A DNA stretch of 64,000 bases from Dioctria linearis (taxonomy: Eukaryota > Arthropoda > Insecta > Diptera > Asilidae): assembly GCA_963930735.1 (NCBI GenBank), contig CAWVNZ010000417.1:310001-374000 (forward strand), given 5' to 3'. Shown piece by piece: positions 1 to 12,882 of the stretch (position 1 is the stretch's first letter; each line of letters opens with the position of its first letter). The notes below the pieces were generated by a model. It did not search any database and was not told the origin of the DNA. It was given only the letters and a program-made list of their open reading frames with translations. Position numbers and translations under genes: made by a program.

Positions 1-8
1 ATTTCTTA

Positions 9-1733
9 CTGTCGCAAATTTTTATTACGCCAGGGATTGCCTTTTCTATAGTAAATTATTCAAAAAATAATTTTTTACTGTCGCAAATTTTAAGTGCGCC
101 AGGGATTGCCTTTTCTATAGTCAATTATTCAAAAAATAATTTTATACTGTCGCAAATTTTAATTACGCCAGGGATTGCCTTTTCTATAGTAAATTATTCA
201 AAAAATAATTTTTTACTGTCGCAAATTTTAAGTGCGCCAGCGATTGCCTTTTCTATAGTAAATTATTCAAAAAATAATTTTCTACTGTCGCAAATTTTAA
301 TTACGCCAGGGATTGCCTTTTCTATAGTAAATTATTCTAAAAATAATTTTCAACTGTCGCAAATTTTAATTACGCCAGGGATTGCCTTTTCTATAGCAAA
401 TTATTCAAAAAATATTTTTTTACTGTCGCAAATTTTAAGTGCGCCAGGGATTGCCTTTTCTATAGTAAATTATTCAAAAAATAATTTTTTACTGTCGCAA
501 ATTTTAAATACGCCAGGGATTGCCTTTTCCATAGTAAATTATTCAAAAAATAATTTTCTACTGTCGCAAATTTTAATTACGCCAGGGATTGCCTTTTCTA
601 TAGTAAATTATTCAAAAAATAATTTTCAAATGTCGCAAATTTTAATTACGCCAGGGATTGCCTTTTCTATAGTAAATTATTCAAAAAATAATTTTCTACT
701 GTCTCAAATTTTAATTACGCCAGGGACTGCCTTTTCTATAGTAAATTATTCAAAAAATAATTTTCTACTGTCGCAAATTTTAATTACGCCAGGGATTGCC
801 TTTTCTATAGTAAATTATTCAAAAAATAATTTTCAACTGTCGCAAATTTTAATTACGCCAGGGATTGCCTTTTCTATAGTAATTTATTCAAAAAATAATT
901 TTTTACTGTCGCAAATCTTAAGTGCGCCAGGGATTGCCTTTTCTATAGTAAATTATTCAAAAAATAATTTTTTACTGTCGCAAATTTTAAATGCGCCAGG
1001 GATTGCCTTTTCTATAGTAAATTATGCAAAAAATAATTTTCTGCTGTCGCAAATTTTAATTACGCCAGGGATTCCCTTTTCTATAGTAAGTTATTCAAAA
1101 AATAATTTTCAACTGTCGCAAATTTTAATTACGCCAGGGATTGCCTTTTCTATAGTAAATTATTAAAAAAATAATTTTCTACTGTCGCAAATTTTAATTA
1201 CGCCAGGGATTGCCTTTTCTATAATAAATTATTCAAAAATTAATTTTTTACTCTCACAAATTTTAAGTGCGCCAGGGATTGCCTTTTCTATAGTAAATAA
1301 TTCAAAAAATTGTTTTCTACTGTCGCAAATTGTAATTGCGCCAGGGATTGCCTTTTCTATAGTAAATTTTGCAAAAAATAATTTTATAATGTCGCAAATT
1401 TTAATTACGCCAGGGATTGCCTTTTCTATAGTAAATTATTCAAAAAATAATTTTTTACTGTCGCAAATTTTAATTACGCCAGGGATTGCCTTTTCTATAG
1501 TAAATTATTCAAAAAATTATTTTATACTGTCGCAAATTTTAATTACGCCAGGGATTGCCTTTTCTATAGTAAATTTTGCAAAAAATAAATTTATACTGTC
1601 GCAAATTTTAAGTGCGCCAGGGATTGCCTTTTCTATAGTAAATTATTCAAAAAATAATTTTTTACTGTCGCAAATTTTAATTGCGCCAGGGATTGCCTTT
1701 TCTACAGTAAATTTTTCACAAATTAATTTCTTA
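9..1733 (+). repeat. 25-monomer (1725-bp) higher-order period
   Basis: The rare combination of an outgoing TCTTA end followed by a CAAATTTTTATTACG start occurs at 9 and again at 1734, exactly 25 x 69 bp apart. The following monomers match in order: an agt-gcg copy, an ATA-ended copy, and a copy with the rare gccagcgatt change (near 240 and 1965). Colinearity holds for roughly 500 bp and then slips by one monomer, since a tgtctcaaat variant at 699 corresponds to 2355 (24 monomers). This is a partly eroded HOR or a segmental tandem duplication. Confidence 0.7.
670..698 (+). other. AT-rich dyad / potential hairpin of the monomer (representative copy)
   Basis: Bases 674-681 (AAATTATT) and 687-694 (AATAATTT) are exact reverse complements separated by CAAAA, giving an 8-bp stem and 5-base loop. 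In copies ending in CTA, like this one, the arms extend after one T-T mismatch: TAG at 670-672 pairs with CTA at 696-698. This element sits at monomer positions 41-69 and recurs in most of the roughly 927 copies. Copies ending in TTA keep a weaker outer arm, and copies ending in ATA or CAA largely lose it. The dyad is seen directly. Extrusion as a cruciform, folding in an RNA, or binding by a dimeric protein is only a possibility. Confidence 0.8.
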
Positions 1734-4700
1734 CTGTCGCAAATTTTTATTACGCCAGGGATTGCCTTTTCTATAGTAAATTATTCAAAAAATAATTTTT
1801 TACTGTCGCAAATTTTAAGTGCGCCAGGGATTGCCTTTTCTATAGTAAATTATTCAAAAAATAATTTTATACTGTCGCAAATTTTAATTACGCCAGGGAT
1901 TGCCTTTTCTATAGTAAATTATTCAAAAAATAATTTTTTACTGTCGCAAATTTTAAGTGCGCCAGCGATTGCCTTTTCTATAGTAAATTATTCAAAAAAT
2001 AATTTTCTACTGTCGCAAATTTTAATTACGCCAGGGATTGCCTTTTCTATAGTAAATTATTCTAAAAATAATTTTCAACTGTCGCAAATTTTAATTACGC
2101 CAGGGATTGCCTTTTCTATAGCAAATTATTCAAAAAATATTTTTTTACTGTCGCAAATTTTAAGTGCGCCAGGGATTGCCTTTTCTATAGTAAATTATTC
2201 AAAAAATAATTTTTTACTGTCGCAAATTTTAAATACGCCAGGGATTGCCTTTTCTATAGTAAATTATTCAAAAAATAATTTTTTACTGTCGCAAATTTTA
2301 ATTACGCCAGGGATTGCCTTTTCTATAGTAAATTATTCAAAAAATAATTTTCTACTGTCTCAAATTTTAATTACGCCAGGGATTGCCTTTTCTAAAGTAA
2401 ATTATTCAAAAAATAATTTTATACTGTCGCAAATTTTAATTACGCCAGGGATTGCCTTTTCTATAGTAAATTTTGCAAAAAATAATTTTATACTGTCGCA
2501 AATTTTAAGTGCGCCAGGGATTGCCTTTTCTATAGTAAATTATTCAAAAAATAATTTTATACTGTCGCAAATTTTAATTACGCCAGGGATTGCCTTTTCT
2601 ATAGTAAATTATTCAAAAAATAATTTTCAAATGTCGCAAATTTTAATTACGCCAGGGACTGCCTTTTCTATTAAATTATTCAAAAAATAATTTTCTACTG
2701 TCTCAAATTTTAATTACGCCAGGGATTGCCTTTTCTATAGTAAATTATTCAAAAAATAATTTTCTACTGTCGCAAATTTTAATTACGCCAGGGATTGCCT
2801 TTTCTATAGTAAACTATTCAAAAAATAATTTTCAACTGTCGCAAATTTTAATTACGCCAGGGATTGCCTTTTCTATAGTAAACTATTCAAAAAATAATTT
2901 TTTACTGTCGCAAATCTTAAGTGTGCCAGGGATTGCCTTTTCTATAGTAAATTATTCAAAAAATAATTTTTTACTGTCGCAAATTTTAAATACGCCAGGG
3001 ATTGCCTTTTCTATAGTAAATTATTCAAAAAATAATTTTCTGCTGTCGCAAATTTTAATTACGCCAGGGATTGCCTTTTCTATAGTAAATTATTCAAAAA
3101 ATAATTTTTTACTGTCGCTAATTTTAAGTGCGCCAGGGATTGCCTTTTCTATAGTAAATTATTCAAAAAATAATTTTATGCTGTCGCAAATTTTAATTAC
3201 GCCAGGGATTGCCTTTTCTATAGTAAATTATTCAAAAAATAATTTTTTACTGTCGCAAATTTTAAGTGCGCCAGAGATTGCCTTTTCTATAGTAAATTTT
3301 GCAAAAAATAATTTTATACTGTCGCAAATTTTAATTACGCCAGGGATTGCCTTTTCTATAGTAAATTATTCAAAAAATAATTTTTTACTGTCGTAAATTT
3401 TAATTACGCCAGGGATTGCCTTTTCTATAGTAAATTATTCAAAAAATAATTTTATACTGTCGCAAATTTTAATTACGCCAGGGATTGCCTTTTCTATAGT
3501 AAATTATTCAAAAAATAATTTTTAACTGTCGCAAATTTTAAGTGCGCCAGGGATTGCCTTTTCTATAGTAAATTATTCAAAAAATAATTTTCTACTGTCG
3601 CAAATTTTAATTACGCCAGGGATTGCCCTTTCTATAGTAAATTATTCAAAAAATAATTTTCAACTGTCGCAAATTTTAATTACGCCAGGGATTGCCTTTT
3701 CTATAGTAAATTATTCAAAAAATAATTTTTTACTGTCGCAAATTTTAAGTGCGCCAGGGATTGCCTTTTCTATAGTAAATTATTCAAAAAATAATTTTTT
3801 ACTGTCGCAAATTTTAAATACGCCAGGGATTGCCTTTTCCATAGTAAATTATTCAAAAAATAATTTTCTACTGTCGCAAATTTTAATTACGCCAGGGATT
3901 GCCTTTTCTATAGTAAATTATTCAAAAAATAATTTTCAAATGTCGCAATTTTAATTACGCCAGGGATTGCCTTTTCTATAGTAAATTATTCAAAAAATAA
4001 TTTTTTACTGTCGCAAATTGTAATTGCGCCAGGGATTGCCTTTTCTATAGTAAATTATTCAAAAAATAATTTTATACTGTCGCAAATTTTAATTACGCCA
4101 GGGATTGCCTTTTCTATAGTAAATTATTCAAAAATAATTTTTTACTGTCGCAAATTTTAAGTGCGCCAGGGATTGCCTTTTCTATAGTAAATTATTCAAA
4201 AATAATTTTCTACTGTCGCAAATTTTAATTACGCCAGGGATTGCCCTTTCTATAGTAAATTATTCAAAAAATAATTTTCAACTGTCGCAAATTTTAATTA
4301 CGCCAGGGATTGCCTTTTCTATAGTAAATTATTCAAAAAATAATTTTTTACTGTCGCAAATTTTAAGTGCGCCAGGGATTGCCTTTTCTATAGTAAATTT
4401 TGCAAAAAATAATTTATACTGTCGCAAATTTTAATTACGCCAGGGATTGCCTTTTCTATAGTAAATTATTCAAAAAATAATTTTTTACTGTCGCAAATTT
4501 TAATTACGCCAGGGATTGCCTTTTCTATAGTAAATTATTCAAAAAATAATTTTATACTGTCGCAAATTTTAATTACGCCAGGTATTGCCTTTTCTATAGT
4601 AAATTATTCAAAAAATAATTTTTTACTGTCGCAAATTTTAAGTGCGCCAGGGATTGCCTTTTCTATAGTAAATTATTCAAAAAATAATTTTCTACTGTCG

Positions 4701-5038
4701 CAAATTTTAATTACGCCAGGGATTGCCCTTTCTATAGTAAATTATTCAAAAAATAATTTTCAACTGTCGCAAATTTTAATTACGCCAGGGATTGCCTTTT
4801 CTATAGTAAATTATTCAAAAAATAATTTTTTACTGTCGCAAATTTTAAGTGCGCCAGGGATTGCCTTTTCTATAGTAAATTATTCAAAAATAATTTTTTA
4901 CTGTCGCAAATTTTAAATACGCCAGGGATTGCCTTTTCCATAGTAAATTATTCAAAAAATAATTTTCTACTGTCGCAAATTTTAATTACGCCAGGGATTG
5001 CCTTTTCTATAGTAAATTATTCAAAAAATAATTTTCAA

Positions 5039-6349
5039 ATGTCGCAAATTTTAATTACGCCAGGGATTGCCTTTTCTATAGTAAATTATTCAAAAAATAA
5101 TTTTCTACTGTCTCAAATTTTAATTACGCCAGGGATTGCCTTTTCTATAGTAAATTATTCAAAAAATAATTTTCTACTGTCGCAAATTTTAATTACGCCA
5201 GGGATTGCCTTTTCTATAGTAAATTATTCAAAAAATAATTTTCAACTGTCGCAAATTTTAATTACGCCAGGGATTGCCTTTTCTATAGTAATTTATTCAA
5301 AAAATAATTTTTTACTGTCGCAAATCTTAAGTGCGCCAGGGATTGCCTTTTCTATAGTAAATTATTCAAAAAATAATTTTTTACTGTCGCAAATTTTAAA
5401 TGCGCCAGGGATTGGCTTTTCTATAGTAAATTATTCAAAAAATAATTTTCTGCTGTCGCAAATTTTAATTACGCCAGGGATTCCCTTTTCTATAGTAAAT
5501 TATTCAAAAAATAATTTTCAACTGTCGCAAATTTTAATTACGCCAGGGATTGCCTTTTCTATAGTAAATTATTAAAAAAATAATTTTCTACTGTCGCAAA
5601 TTTTAATTACGCCAGGGATTGCCTTTTCTATAATAAATTATTCAAAAATTAATTTTTTACTGTCACAAATTTTAAGTGCGCCAGGGATTGCCTTTTCTAT
5701 AGTAAATTTTGCAAAAAATAATTTTATACTGTCGCAAATTTTAATTACGCCAGGGATTGCCTTTTCTATAGTAAATTATTCAAAAAATAATTTTTTACTG
5801 TCGCAAATTTTAATTACGCCAGGGATTGCCTTTTCTATAGTAAATTATTCAAAAAATAATTTTATACTGTCGCAAATTTTAATTACGCCAGGGATTGCCT
5901 TTTCTATAGTAAATTATTCAAAAAATAATTTTTTACTGTCGCAAATTTTAAGTGCGCCAGGGATTGCCTTTTCTATAGTAAATTATTCAAAAAATAATTT
6001 TCTACTGTCGCAAATTTTAATTACGCCAGGGATTGCCCTTTCTATAGTAAATTATTCAAAGAATAATTTTCAACTGTCGCAAATTTTAATTACGCCAGGG
6101 ATTGCCTTTTCTATAGTAAATTATTCAAAAAATAATTTTTTACTGTCGCAAATTTTAAGTGCGCCAGGGATTGCCTTTTCTATAGTAAATTATTCAAAAA
6201 ATAATTTTTTACTGTCGCAAATTTTAAATACGCCAGGGATTGCCTTTTCCATAGTAAATTATTCAAAAAATAATTTTCTACTGTCGCAAATTTTAATTAC
6301 GCCAGGGATTGCCTTTTCTATAGTAAATTATTCAAAAAATAATTTTCAA
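5039..6349 (+). repeat. 19-monomer (1311-bp) higher-order unit, copy 1
   Basis: A rare C-to-A change creates ttttcaaatgtcgc at 5039 and again at 6350, exactly 19 x 69 bp apart. The monomers after each site follow the same order, including a tgtctcaaat copy, a gtaatttattc copy, a cttaagtgcg copy and a gattccctttt copy. The same marker also occurs near 630, 2631 and 3940, so the segment belongs to an older dispersed family within this block. Confidence 0.8.
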
Positions 6350-7010
6350 ATGTCGCAAATTTTAATTACGCCAGGGATTGCCTTTTCTATAGTAAATTAT
6401 TCAAAAAATAATTTTCTACTGTCTCAAATTTTAATTACGCCAGGGATTGCCTTTTCTATAGTAAATTATTCAAAAAATAATTTTCTACTGTCGCAAATTT
6501 TAATTACGCCAGGGATTGCCATTTCTATAGTAAATTATTCAAAAAATAATTTTCAACTGTCGCAAATTTTAATTACGCCAGGGATTGCCTTTTCTATAGT
6601 AATTTATTCAAAAAATAATTTTTTACTGTCGCAAATCTTAAGTGCGCCAGGGATTGCCTTTTCTATAGTAAATTATTCAAAAAATAATTTTTTACTGTCG
6701 CAAATTTAAATGCGCCAGGGATTGCCTTTTCTATAGTAAATTATTCAAAAAATAATTTTCTGCTGTCGCAAATTTTAATTACGCCAGGGATTCCCTTTTC
6801 TATAGTAAATTATTCAAAAAATAATTTTCAACTGTCGCAAATTTTAATTACGCCAGGGATTGCCTTTACTATAGTAAATTATTAAAAAATAATTTTCTAC
6901 TGTCGCAAATTTAATTACGCCAGGGATTGCCTTTTCTATAATAAATTATTCAAAAATTAATTTTTACTGTCACAAATTTTAAGTGCGCCAGGGATTGCCT
7001 TTTCTATAGT
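6350..7010 (+). repeat. 19-monomer higher-order unit, copy 2 (partial, indel-rich)
   Basis: This segment is colinear with 5039-5700. The shared variant tgtcacaaat lies at 5660 and 6967, a spacing of 1307 rather than 1311 bp. The 4-bp shortfall is explained by four single-base losses in copy 2, near 6706, 6887, 6911 and 6962. After about 7010 an extra monomer (with ttgttttcta and gtaattgcg changes) breaks the one-to-one alignment. An equivalent of that monomer is present near 1310. Confidence 0.75.
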
Positions 7011-7449
7011 AAATTATTCAAAAAATTGTTTTCTACTGTCGCAAATTGTAATTGCGCCAGGGATTGCCTTTTCTATAGTAAATTTTGCAAAAAATAATTT
7101 TATACTGTCGCAAATTTTAATTACGCCAGGGATTGCCTTTTCTATAGTAAATTATTCAAAAAATAATTTTTTACTGTCGCAAATTTTAATTACGCCAGGG
7201 ATTGCCTTTTCTATAGTAAATTATTCAAAAAATAATTTTATACTGTCGCAAATTTTAATTACACCAGGGATTGCCTTTTCTATAGTAAATTTTGCAAAAA
7301 ATAATTTTATACTGTCGCAAATTTTAAGGGCGCCAGGGATTGCCTTTTCTATAGTAAATTATTCAAAAAATAATTTTTTACTGTCGCAAATTTTAATTGC
7401 GCCAGGGATTGCCTTTTCTACAGTAAATTTTTCACAAATTAATTTCTTA

Positions 7450-8760
7450 CTGTCGCAAATTTTTATTACGCCAGGGATTGCCTTTTCTATAGTAAATTAT
7501 TCAAAAAATAATTTTTTACTGTCGCAAATTTTAAGTGCGCCAGGGATTGCCGTTTCTATAGTAAATTATTCAAAAAATAATTTTATACTGTCGCAAATTT
7601 TAATTACGCCAGGGATTGCCTTTTCTATAGTAAATTATTCAAAAAAAAAATTTTTACTGTCGCAAATTTTAAGTGCGCCAGGGATTGCCTTTTCTATAGT
7701 AAATTATTCAAAAAATAATTTACTACTGTCGCAAATTTTAATTACGCCAGGGATTGCCTTTTCTATAGTAAATTATTCTAAAAATAATTTTCAACTGTCG
7801 CAAATTTTAATTACGCCAGGGATTGCCTTTTCTATAGCAAATTATTCAAAAAATATTTTTTTACTGTCGCAAATTTTAAGTGCGCCAGGGATTGCCTTTT
7901 CTATAGTAAATTATTCAAAAAATAATTTTTTACTGTCGCAAATTTTAAATACGCCAGGGATTGCCTTTTCTATAGTAAATTATTCAAAAAATAATTTTCT
8001 ACTGTCGCAAATTTTAATTACGCCAGGGATTGCCTTTTCTATAGTAAATTATTCAAAAAATAATTTTCTACTGTCTCAAATTTTAATTACGCCAGGGATT
8101 GCCTTTTCTATAGTAAATTATTCAAAAAATAATTTTCTACTGTCGCAAATTTTAATTACGCCAGGGATTGCCTTTTCTATAGTAAATTATTCTAAAAATA
8201 ATTTTCAACTGTCGCAAATTTTAATTACGCCAGGGATTGCCTTTTCTATAGCAAATTATTCAAAAAATATTTTTTTACTGTCGCAAATTTTAAGTGCGCC
8301 AGGGATTGCCTTTTCTATAGTAAATTATTCAAAAAATAATTTTTTACTGTCGCAAATTTTAAATACGCCAGGGATTGCCTTTTCTATAGTAAATTATTCA
8401 AAAAATAATTTTCTACTGTCGCAAATTTTAATTACGCCAGGGATTGCCTTTTCTATAGTAAATTATTCAAAAAATAATTTTCTACTGTCTCAAATTTTAA
8501 TTACGCCAGGGATTGCCTTTTCTATAGTAAATTATTCAAAAAATAATTTTATACTGTCGCAAATTTTAATTACGCCAGGGATTGCCTTTTCTATAGTAAA
8601 TTTTGCAAAAAATAATTTTATACTGTCGCAAATTTTAAGTGCGCCAGGGATTGCCTTTTCTATAGTAAATTATTCAAAAAATAATTTTTTACTGTCGCAA
8701 ATTTTAATTGCGCCAGGGATTGCCTTTTCTACAGTAAATTTTTCACAAATTAATTTCTTA
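7450..8760 (+). repeat. Second 19-monomer (1311-bp) period in the left block
   Basis: The distinctive cacaaattaatttctta end followed by a CAAATTTTTATTACG start occurs with its next monomer beginning at 7450 and again at 8761 (where CTG is TTG), exactly 1311 bp or 19 monomers apart. Downstream order is similar, but the copy from 8761 lacks two monomers found in the first. The same combination also marks base 9 and 1734, tying this segment to the left edge of the window. Confidence 0.75.
7777..8530 (+). repeat. 6-monomer (414-bp) tandem duplication
   Basis: The rare attattctaaaaataatt variant, followed by a CAA-ended junction and an agcaaatt copy, occurs at 7777 and again at 8191, exactly 6 x 69 bp apart. 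The monomers between run in the same order in both units, ending with a tgtctcaaat copy near 8070 and 8485. This looks like a small local duplication by unequal exchange inside the larger 19-monomer period. Confidence 0.8.
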
Positions 8761-9954
8761 TTGTCGCAAATTTTTATTACGCCAGGGATTGCCTTTTCTA
8801 TAGTAAATTATTCAAAAAATAATTTTTTACTGTCGCAAATTTTAAGTGTGCCAGGGATTGCCTTTTCTATAGTAAATTATTCAAAAAATAATTTTCTACT
8901 GTCGCAAATTTTAATTACGCCAGGGATTGCCTTTTCTATAGTAAATTATTCTAAAAATAATTTTCAACTGTCGCAAATTTTAATTAAGCCAGGGATTGCC
9001 TTTTCTATAGTAAATTATTCAAAAAATATTTTTTTACTGTCGCAAATTTTAAGTGCGCCAGGGATTGCCTTTTCTATAGTAAATTATTCAAAAAATAATT
9101 TTTACTGTCGCAAATTTTAAATACGCCAGGGATTGCCTTTTCTATAGTAAATTATTCAAAAAATAATTTTCTACTGTCGCAAATTTTAATTACGCCAGGG
9201 ATTGCCTTTTCTATAGTAAATTATTCAAAAAATAATTTTCAACTGTCGCAAATTTTAATTACGCCAGGGATTGCCTTTTCTATAGTAAATTATTCAAAAA
9301 ATAATTTTATACTGTCGCAAATTTTAATTGCGCCAGGGATTGCCTTTTCTATAGTAAATTATTCAAAAAATAATTTTCTACTGTCGCAAATTCTAATTGC
9401 GCCAGGGATTGCCTTTTCTATAGTAAATTTTGCAAAAAATAATTTTATACTGTCGCAAATTTTAATTACGCCAGGGATTGCCTTTTCTATAGTAAATTAT
9501 TCAAAAAATAATTTTTTACTGTCGCAAATTTTAATTGCGCCAGGGATTGCCTTTTCTATAGTAAATTATTCAAAAAATAATATTCTACTGTCGCAAATTT
9601 TAATTGCGCCAGGGATTGCCTTTTCTATAGTAAATTATTCAAAAAATAATTTTCTACTGTCGCAAATTCTAATTGCGACAGGGATTGCCTTTTCTATAGT
9701 AAATTTTGCAAAAAATAATTTTATTCTGTCGCAAAATTTAATTACGCCAGGGATTGCCTTTTCTATAGTAAATTATTCAAAAAATAATTTTTTACTGTCG
9801 CAAATTTTAATTGCGCCAGGGATTGCCTTTTCTATAGTAAATTATTCAAAAAATAATTTTTTACTGTCGCAAATTTTAAGTGCGCCAGGGATTGCCTTTT
9901 CTATAGTAAATTTTGCAAAAAATAATTTTTTACTGTCGCAAATTTTAATTACGC

Positions 9955-12500
9955 CAGGGATTGCCTTTTCTGTAGTAAATTATTCAAAAAATAATTTTTT
10001 ACTATCGCAAGTTTTAATTGCGCCAGGGATTGCCTTTTCTACAGTAAATTTTGCAAAAAATAATTTTTTACTGTCGCAAATTTTAATTGCGCCAGGGATT
10101 GCCTTTTCTACAGTAAATTTTTCAAAAAATATTTTTTTACTATCGCAAGTTTTAATTGCGCCAGGGATTGCCTTTTCTACAGTAAATTTTGCAAAAAATA
10201 ATTTTTTACTGTCGCAAATTTTAATTGCGCCAGGGATTGCCTTTTCTAAGGTAAATTTTTCAAAAAATAATTTTTTACTATCGCAAGTTTTAATTGCGCC
10301 AGGGATTGCCTTTTCTACAGTAAATTTTGCAAAAAATAATTTTTTACTGTCGCAAATTTTAATTGCGCCAGGGATTGCCTTTTCTATAGTAAACTTTTCA
10401 AAAAATAATTTTCTACTGTCGCAAATTTTAATTGCGCCAGGGATTGCCTTTTCTATAGTAAATTATTCAAAAAATAATTTTTTACTATCGCAAGTTTTAA
10501 TTGCGCCAGGGATTGCCTTTTCTACAGTAAATTTTGCAAAAAATAATTTTTTACTGTCGCAAATTTTAATTACGCCAGGGATTGCCTTTTCTGTAATAAA
10601 TTATTCAAAAAATAATTTTTTATTGTCGCAAATTTTAATTACGCCAGGGATTGCCTTTTCTATAGTAAATTATTCAAAAAATAATTTTCTACTGTCGCAA
10701 ATTTTAATTACGCCAGGGATTGCCTTTTCTATAGTAAATTATTCAAAAAATAATTTTTTACTATCGGAAGTTTTAATTGCGCCAGGGATTGCCTTTTCTA
10801 CAGTAAATTTTTCAAAAAATAATTTTTTACTGTCGCAAGTTTTGATTGCGCCAGGGATTGCCTTTTCTACAGTAAATTTTTCAAAAAATAATTTTTTACT
10901 ATCGCAAGTTTTAATTGCGCCAGGGATTGCCTTTTCTACAATAAATTTTGCAAAAAATAATTTTTTACTGTCGCAAATTTTAATTGCGCCAGGGATTGCC
11001 TTTTCTACAGTAAACTTTTCAAAAAATAATTTTCTACTATCGCAAGTTTTAATTGCGCCAGGGATTGCCTTTTCTACAGTAAATTTTGCAAAAAATAATT
11101 TTTTACTGTCGCAAATTTTAATTGCGCCAGGGATTGCCTTTTCTATAGTAAACTTTTCAAAAAATTATTTTCTACTGTCGCAAATTTTAATTGCGCCAGG
11201 GATTGCCTTTTCTATAGTAAATTATTCAAAAAATTATTTTTTACTATCGCAAGTTTTAATTGCGCCAGGGATTGCCTTTTCTACAGTAAATTTTGCAAAA
11301 AATAATTTTTTACTGTCTCAAATTTTAATTGCGCCAGGGATGGCCTTTTCTATAGTAAACTTTTCAAAAAATTATTTTCTACTGTCGCAAATTTTAATTG
11401 CGCCAGGGATTGCCTTTTCTATAGTAAATTATTCAAAAAATAATTTTTTACTATCGCAAGTTTTAATTGCGCCAGGGAATGCCTTTTCTACAGTAAATTT
11501 TGCAAAAAATAATTTTTTACTGTCGCAAATTTTAATTGCGCCAGGGATTGCCTTTTCTACAGTAAATTTTTCAAAAAATAATTTTTTACTATCGCAAGTT
11601 TTAATTGCGCCAGGGATTGCCTTTTCTACAGTAAATTTTGCAAAAAATAATTTTTTACTGTCGCAAATTTTAATTGGGCCAGGGATTGCCTTTTCTATAG
11701 TAAACTTTTCAAAAAATAATTTTGTACTGTCGCAAATTTTAATTGCGCCAGGGATTGCCTTTTCTATAGTAAATTATTCAAAAAATAATTTTTTACTATC
11801 GCAAGTTTTAATTGCGCCAGGGATTGCCTTTTCTATAGTAAATTTTTCAAAAAATAATTTTTTACTGTCGCAAATTTTAAATATCCCAGGGATTGCCTTT
11901 CCTATAGTAAATTATTCAAAAAATAATTTTTTACTGTCGCAAATTTTAATTACGCCAGGGATTGCCTTTTCTATAGTAAATTATTCAAAAAATAATTTTC
12001 TACTGTCGCAAATTTTAATTACGCCAGGAATTGCCTTTTCTATAGTAAATTATTCAAAAAATAATTTTTTACTATCGCAAGTTTTAATTGCGCCAGGGAT
12101 TGCCTTTTCTACAGTAAATTTTGCAAAAAATAATTTTTTACTGTCGCAAATTTTAATTGCGCCAGGGATTGCCTTTTCTACAGTAAATTTTTCTTAAAAA
12201 TATTTTTTTACAATCGCAAGTTTTAATTGCGCCAGGGATTGCCTTTTCTACAGTAAATTTTGCAAAAAATAATTTTTTACTGTCGCAAATTTTAATTGCG
12301 CCAGGGATTGCCTTTTCTATAGTGAACTTTTCAAAAAATAATTTTCTACTGTCGCAAATTTTAATTGCGCCCGGGATTGCCTTTTCTATAGTAAATTATT
12401 CAAAAAATAATTTTTTACTATCGCAAGTTTTAATTGCGCCAGGGATTGCCTTTTCTACAGTAAATTTTTCAAAAAATAATTTTTTACTGTCGCAAATTTT
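9955..12500 (+). repeat. Block dominated by A3/G10/C41 monomers in 2- and 3-monomer spacing
   Basis: From about 9.96 kb a distinct monomer type takes over, reading ctatcgcaagttttaattgcg with CTACAG at 38-43 and usually ttttgc at 49-53. Its starts at 10002, 10140, 10278 and 10485 are spaced 138, 138 and 207 bp, that is 2, 2 and 3 monomers. The partner monomers are CTG/CAAATT copies with gcg at 19-21. The frame that is open elsewhere stays open from 10623 to 12197. The same mixture recurs near 15.15-15.7, 16.19-16.65, 19.3-19.9, 20.35-20.8 and 23.5-23.95 kb, showing that it was spread as part of larger units. Confidence 0.85.
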
Positions 12501-12830
12501 AAATATCCCAGGGATTGCCTTTCCTACAGTAAATTTCTCACAGATTAATTTCTTACTGTCGCAAATTTTAAATACGCCAGGGATTGCCTTTTCTATAGTA
12601 AATTATTCAAAAAATAATTTTCTACTGTAGCAAATTTTAAATACGCCAGGGATTGCCTTTTCTATAGTAAATTATTCAAAAATAATTTTTTGCTCTCGCA
12701 AATTTTAATTACGCCAGGGATTGCCTTTTCTATAGTAAATTATTCAAAAAATTATTTTATACTGTCGCAAATTTTAAGTGCGCCAGGGATTGCCTTTTCT
12801 ATAGTAAATTATTCAAAAAATAATTTTTTA

Positions 12831-12882
12831 CTGTCGCACATTTCAATTTCGCCAGGTAAATTTTTCAAAAAATAATTTTCTA
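12831..12882 (+). repeat. Truncated 52-bp monomer, type a, copy 1
   Basis: This copy lacks 17 bp between cgccag and gtaaat, removing most of ggattgccttttctata (monomer positions about 26-42). It reads caatttcgccaggtaaattt and is followed by a normal aat-acg monomer. The length, 69 minus 17, shifts the otherwise open frame. Breakpoint identity is at most one shared G. The copy also has a CGCACA change. Confidence 0.9.

Larger units (their letters stand above)
1..9955 (+). repeat. Left, older and heterogeneous satellite block
   Basis: Monomers here are mostly of the att-acg, agt-gcg and aat-acg types at positions 16-21, with tat-tca at 49-54. A CAA ending at 67-69 (read as ttttcaactgtcg) is frequent here, absent from about 10 to 48 kb, and present again at intervals from 48 kb on. 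Single-base indels are common, for example near 3948, 4130, 4199, 4415, 6706, 6887, 6911 and 9102. Local periods of 25, 19 and 6 monomers can be read from shared rare variants. More point changes and indels than in the 29-46 kb core indicate older or less recently homogenised sequence. No gene-like sequence was seen. Confidence 0.85.
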
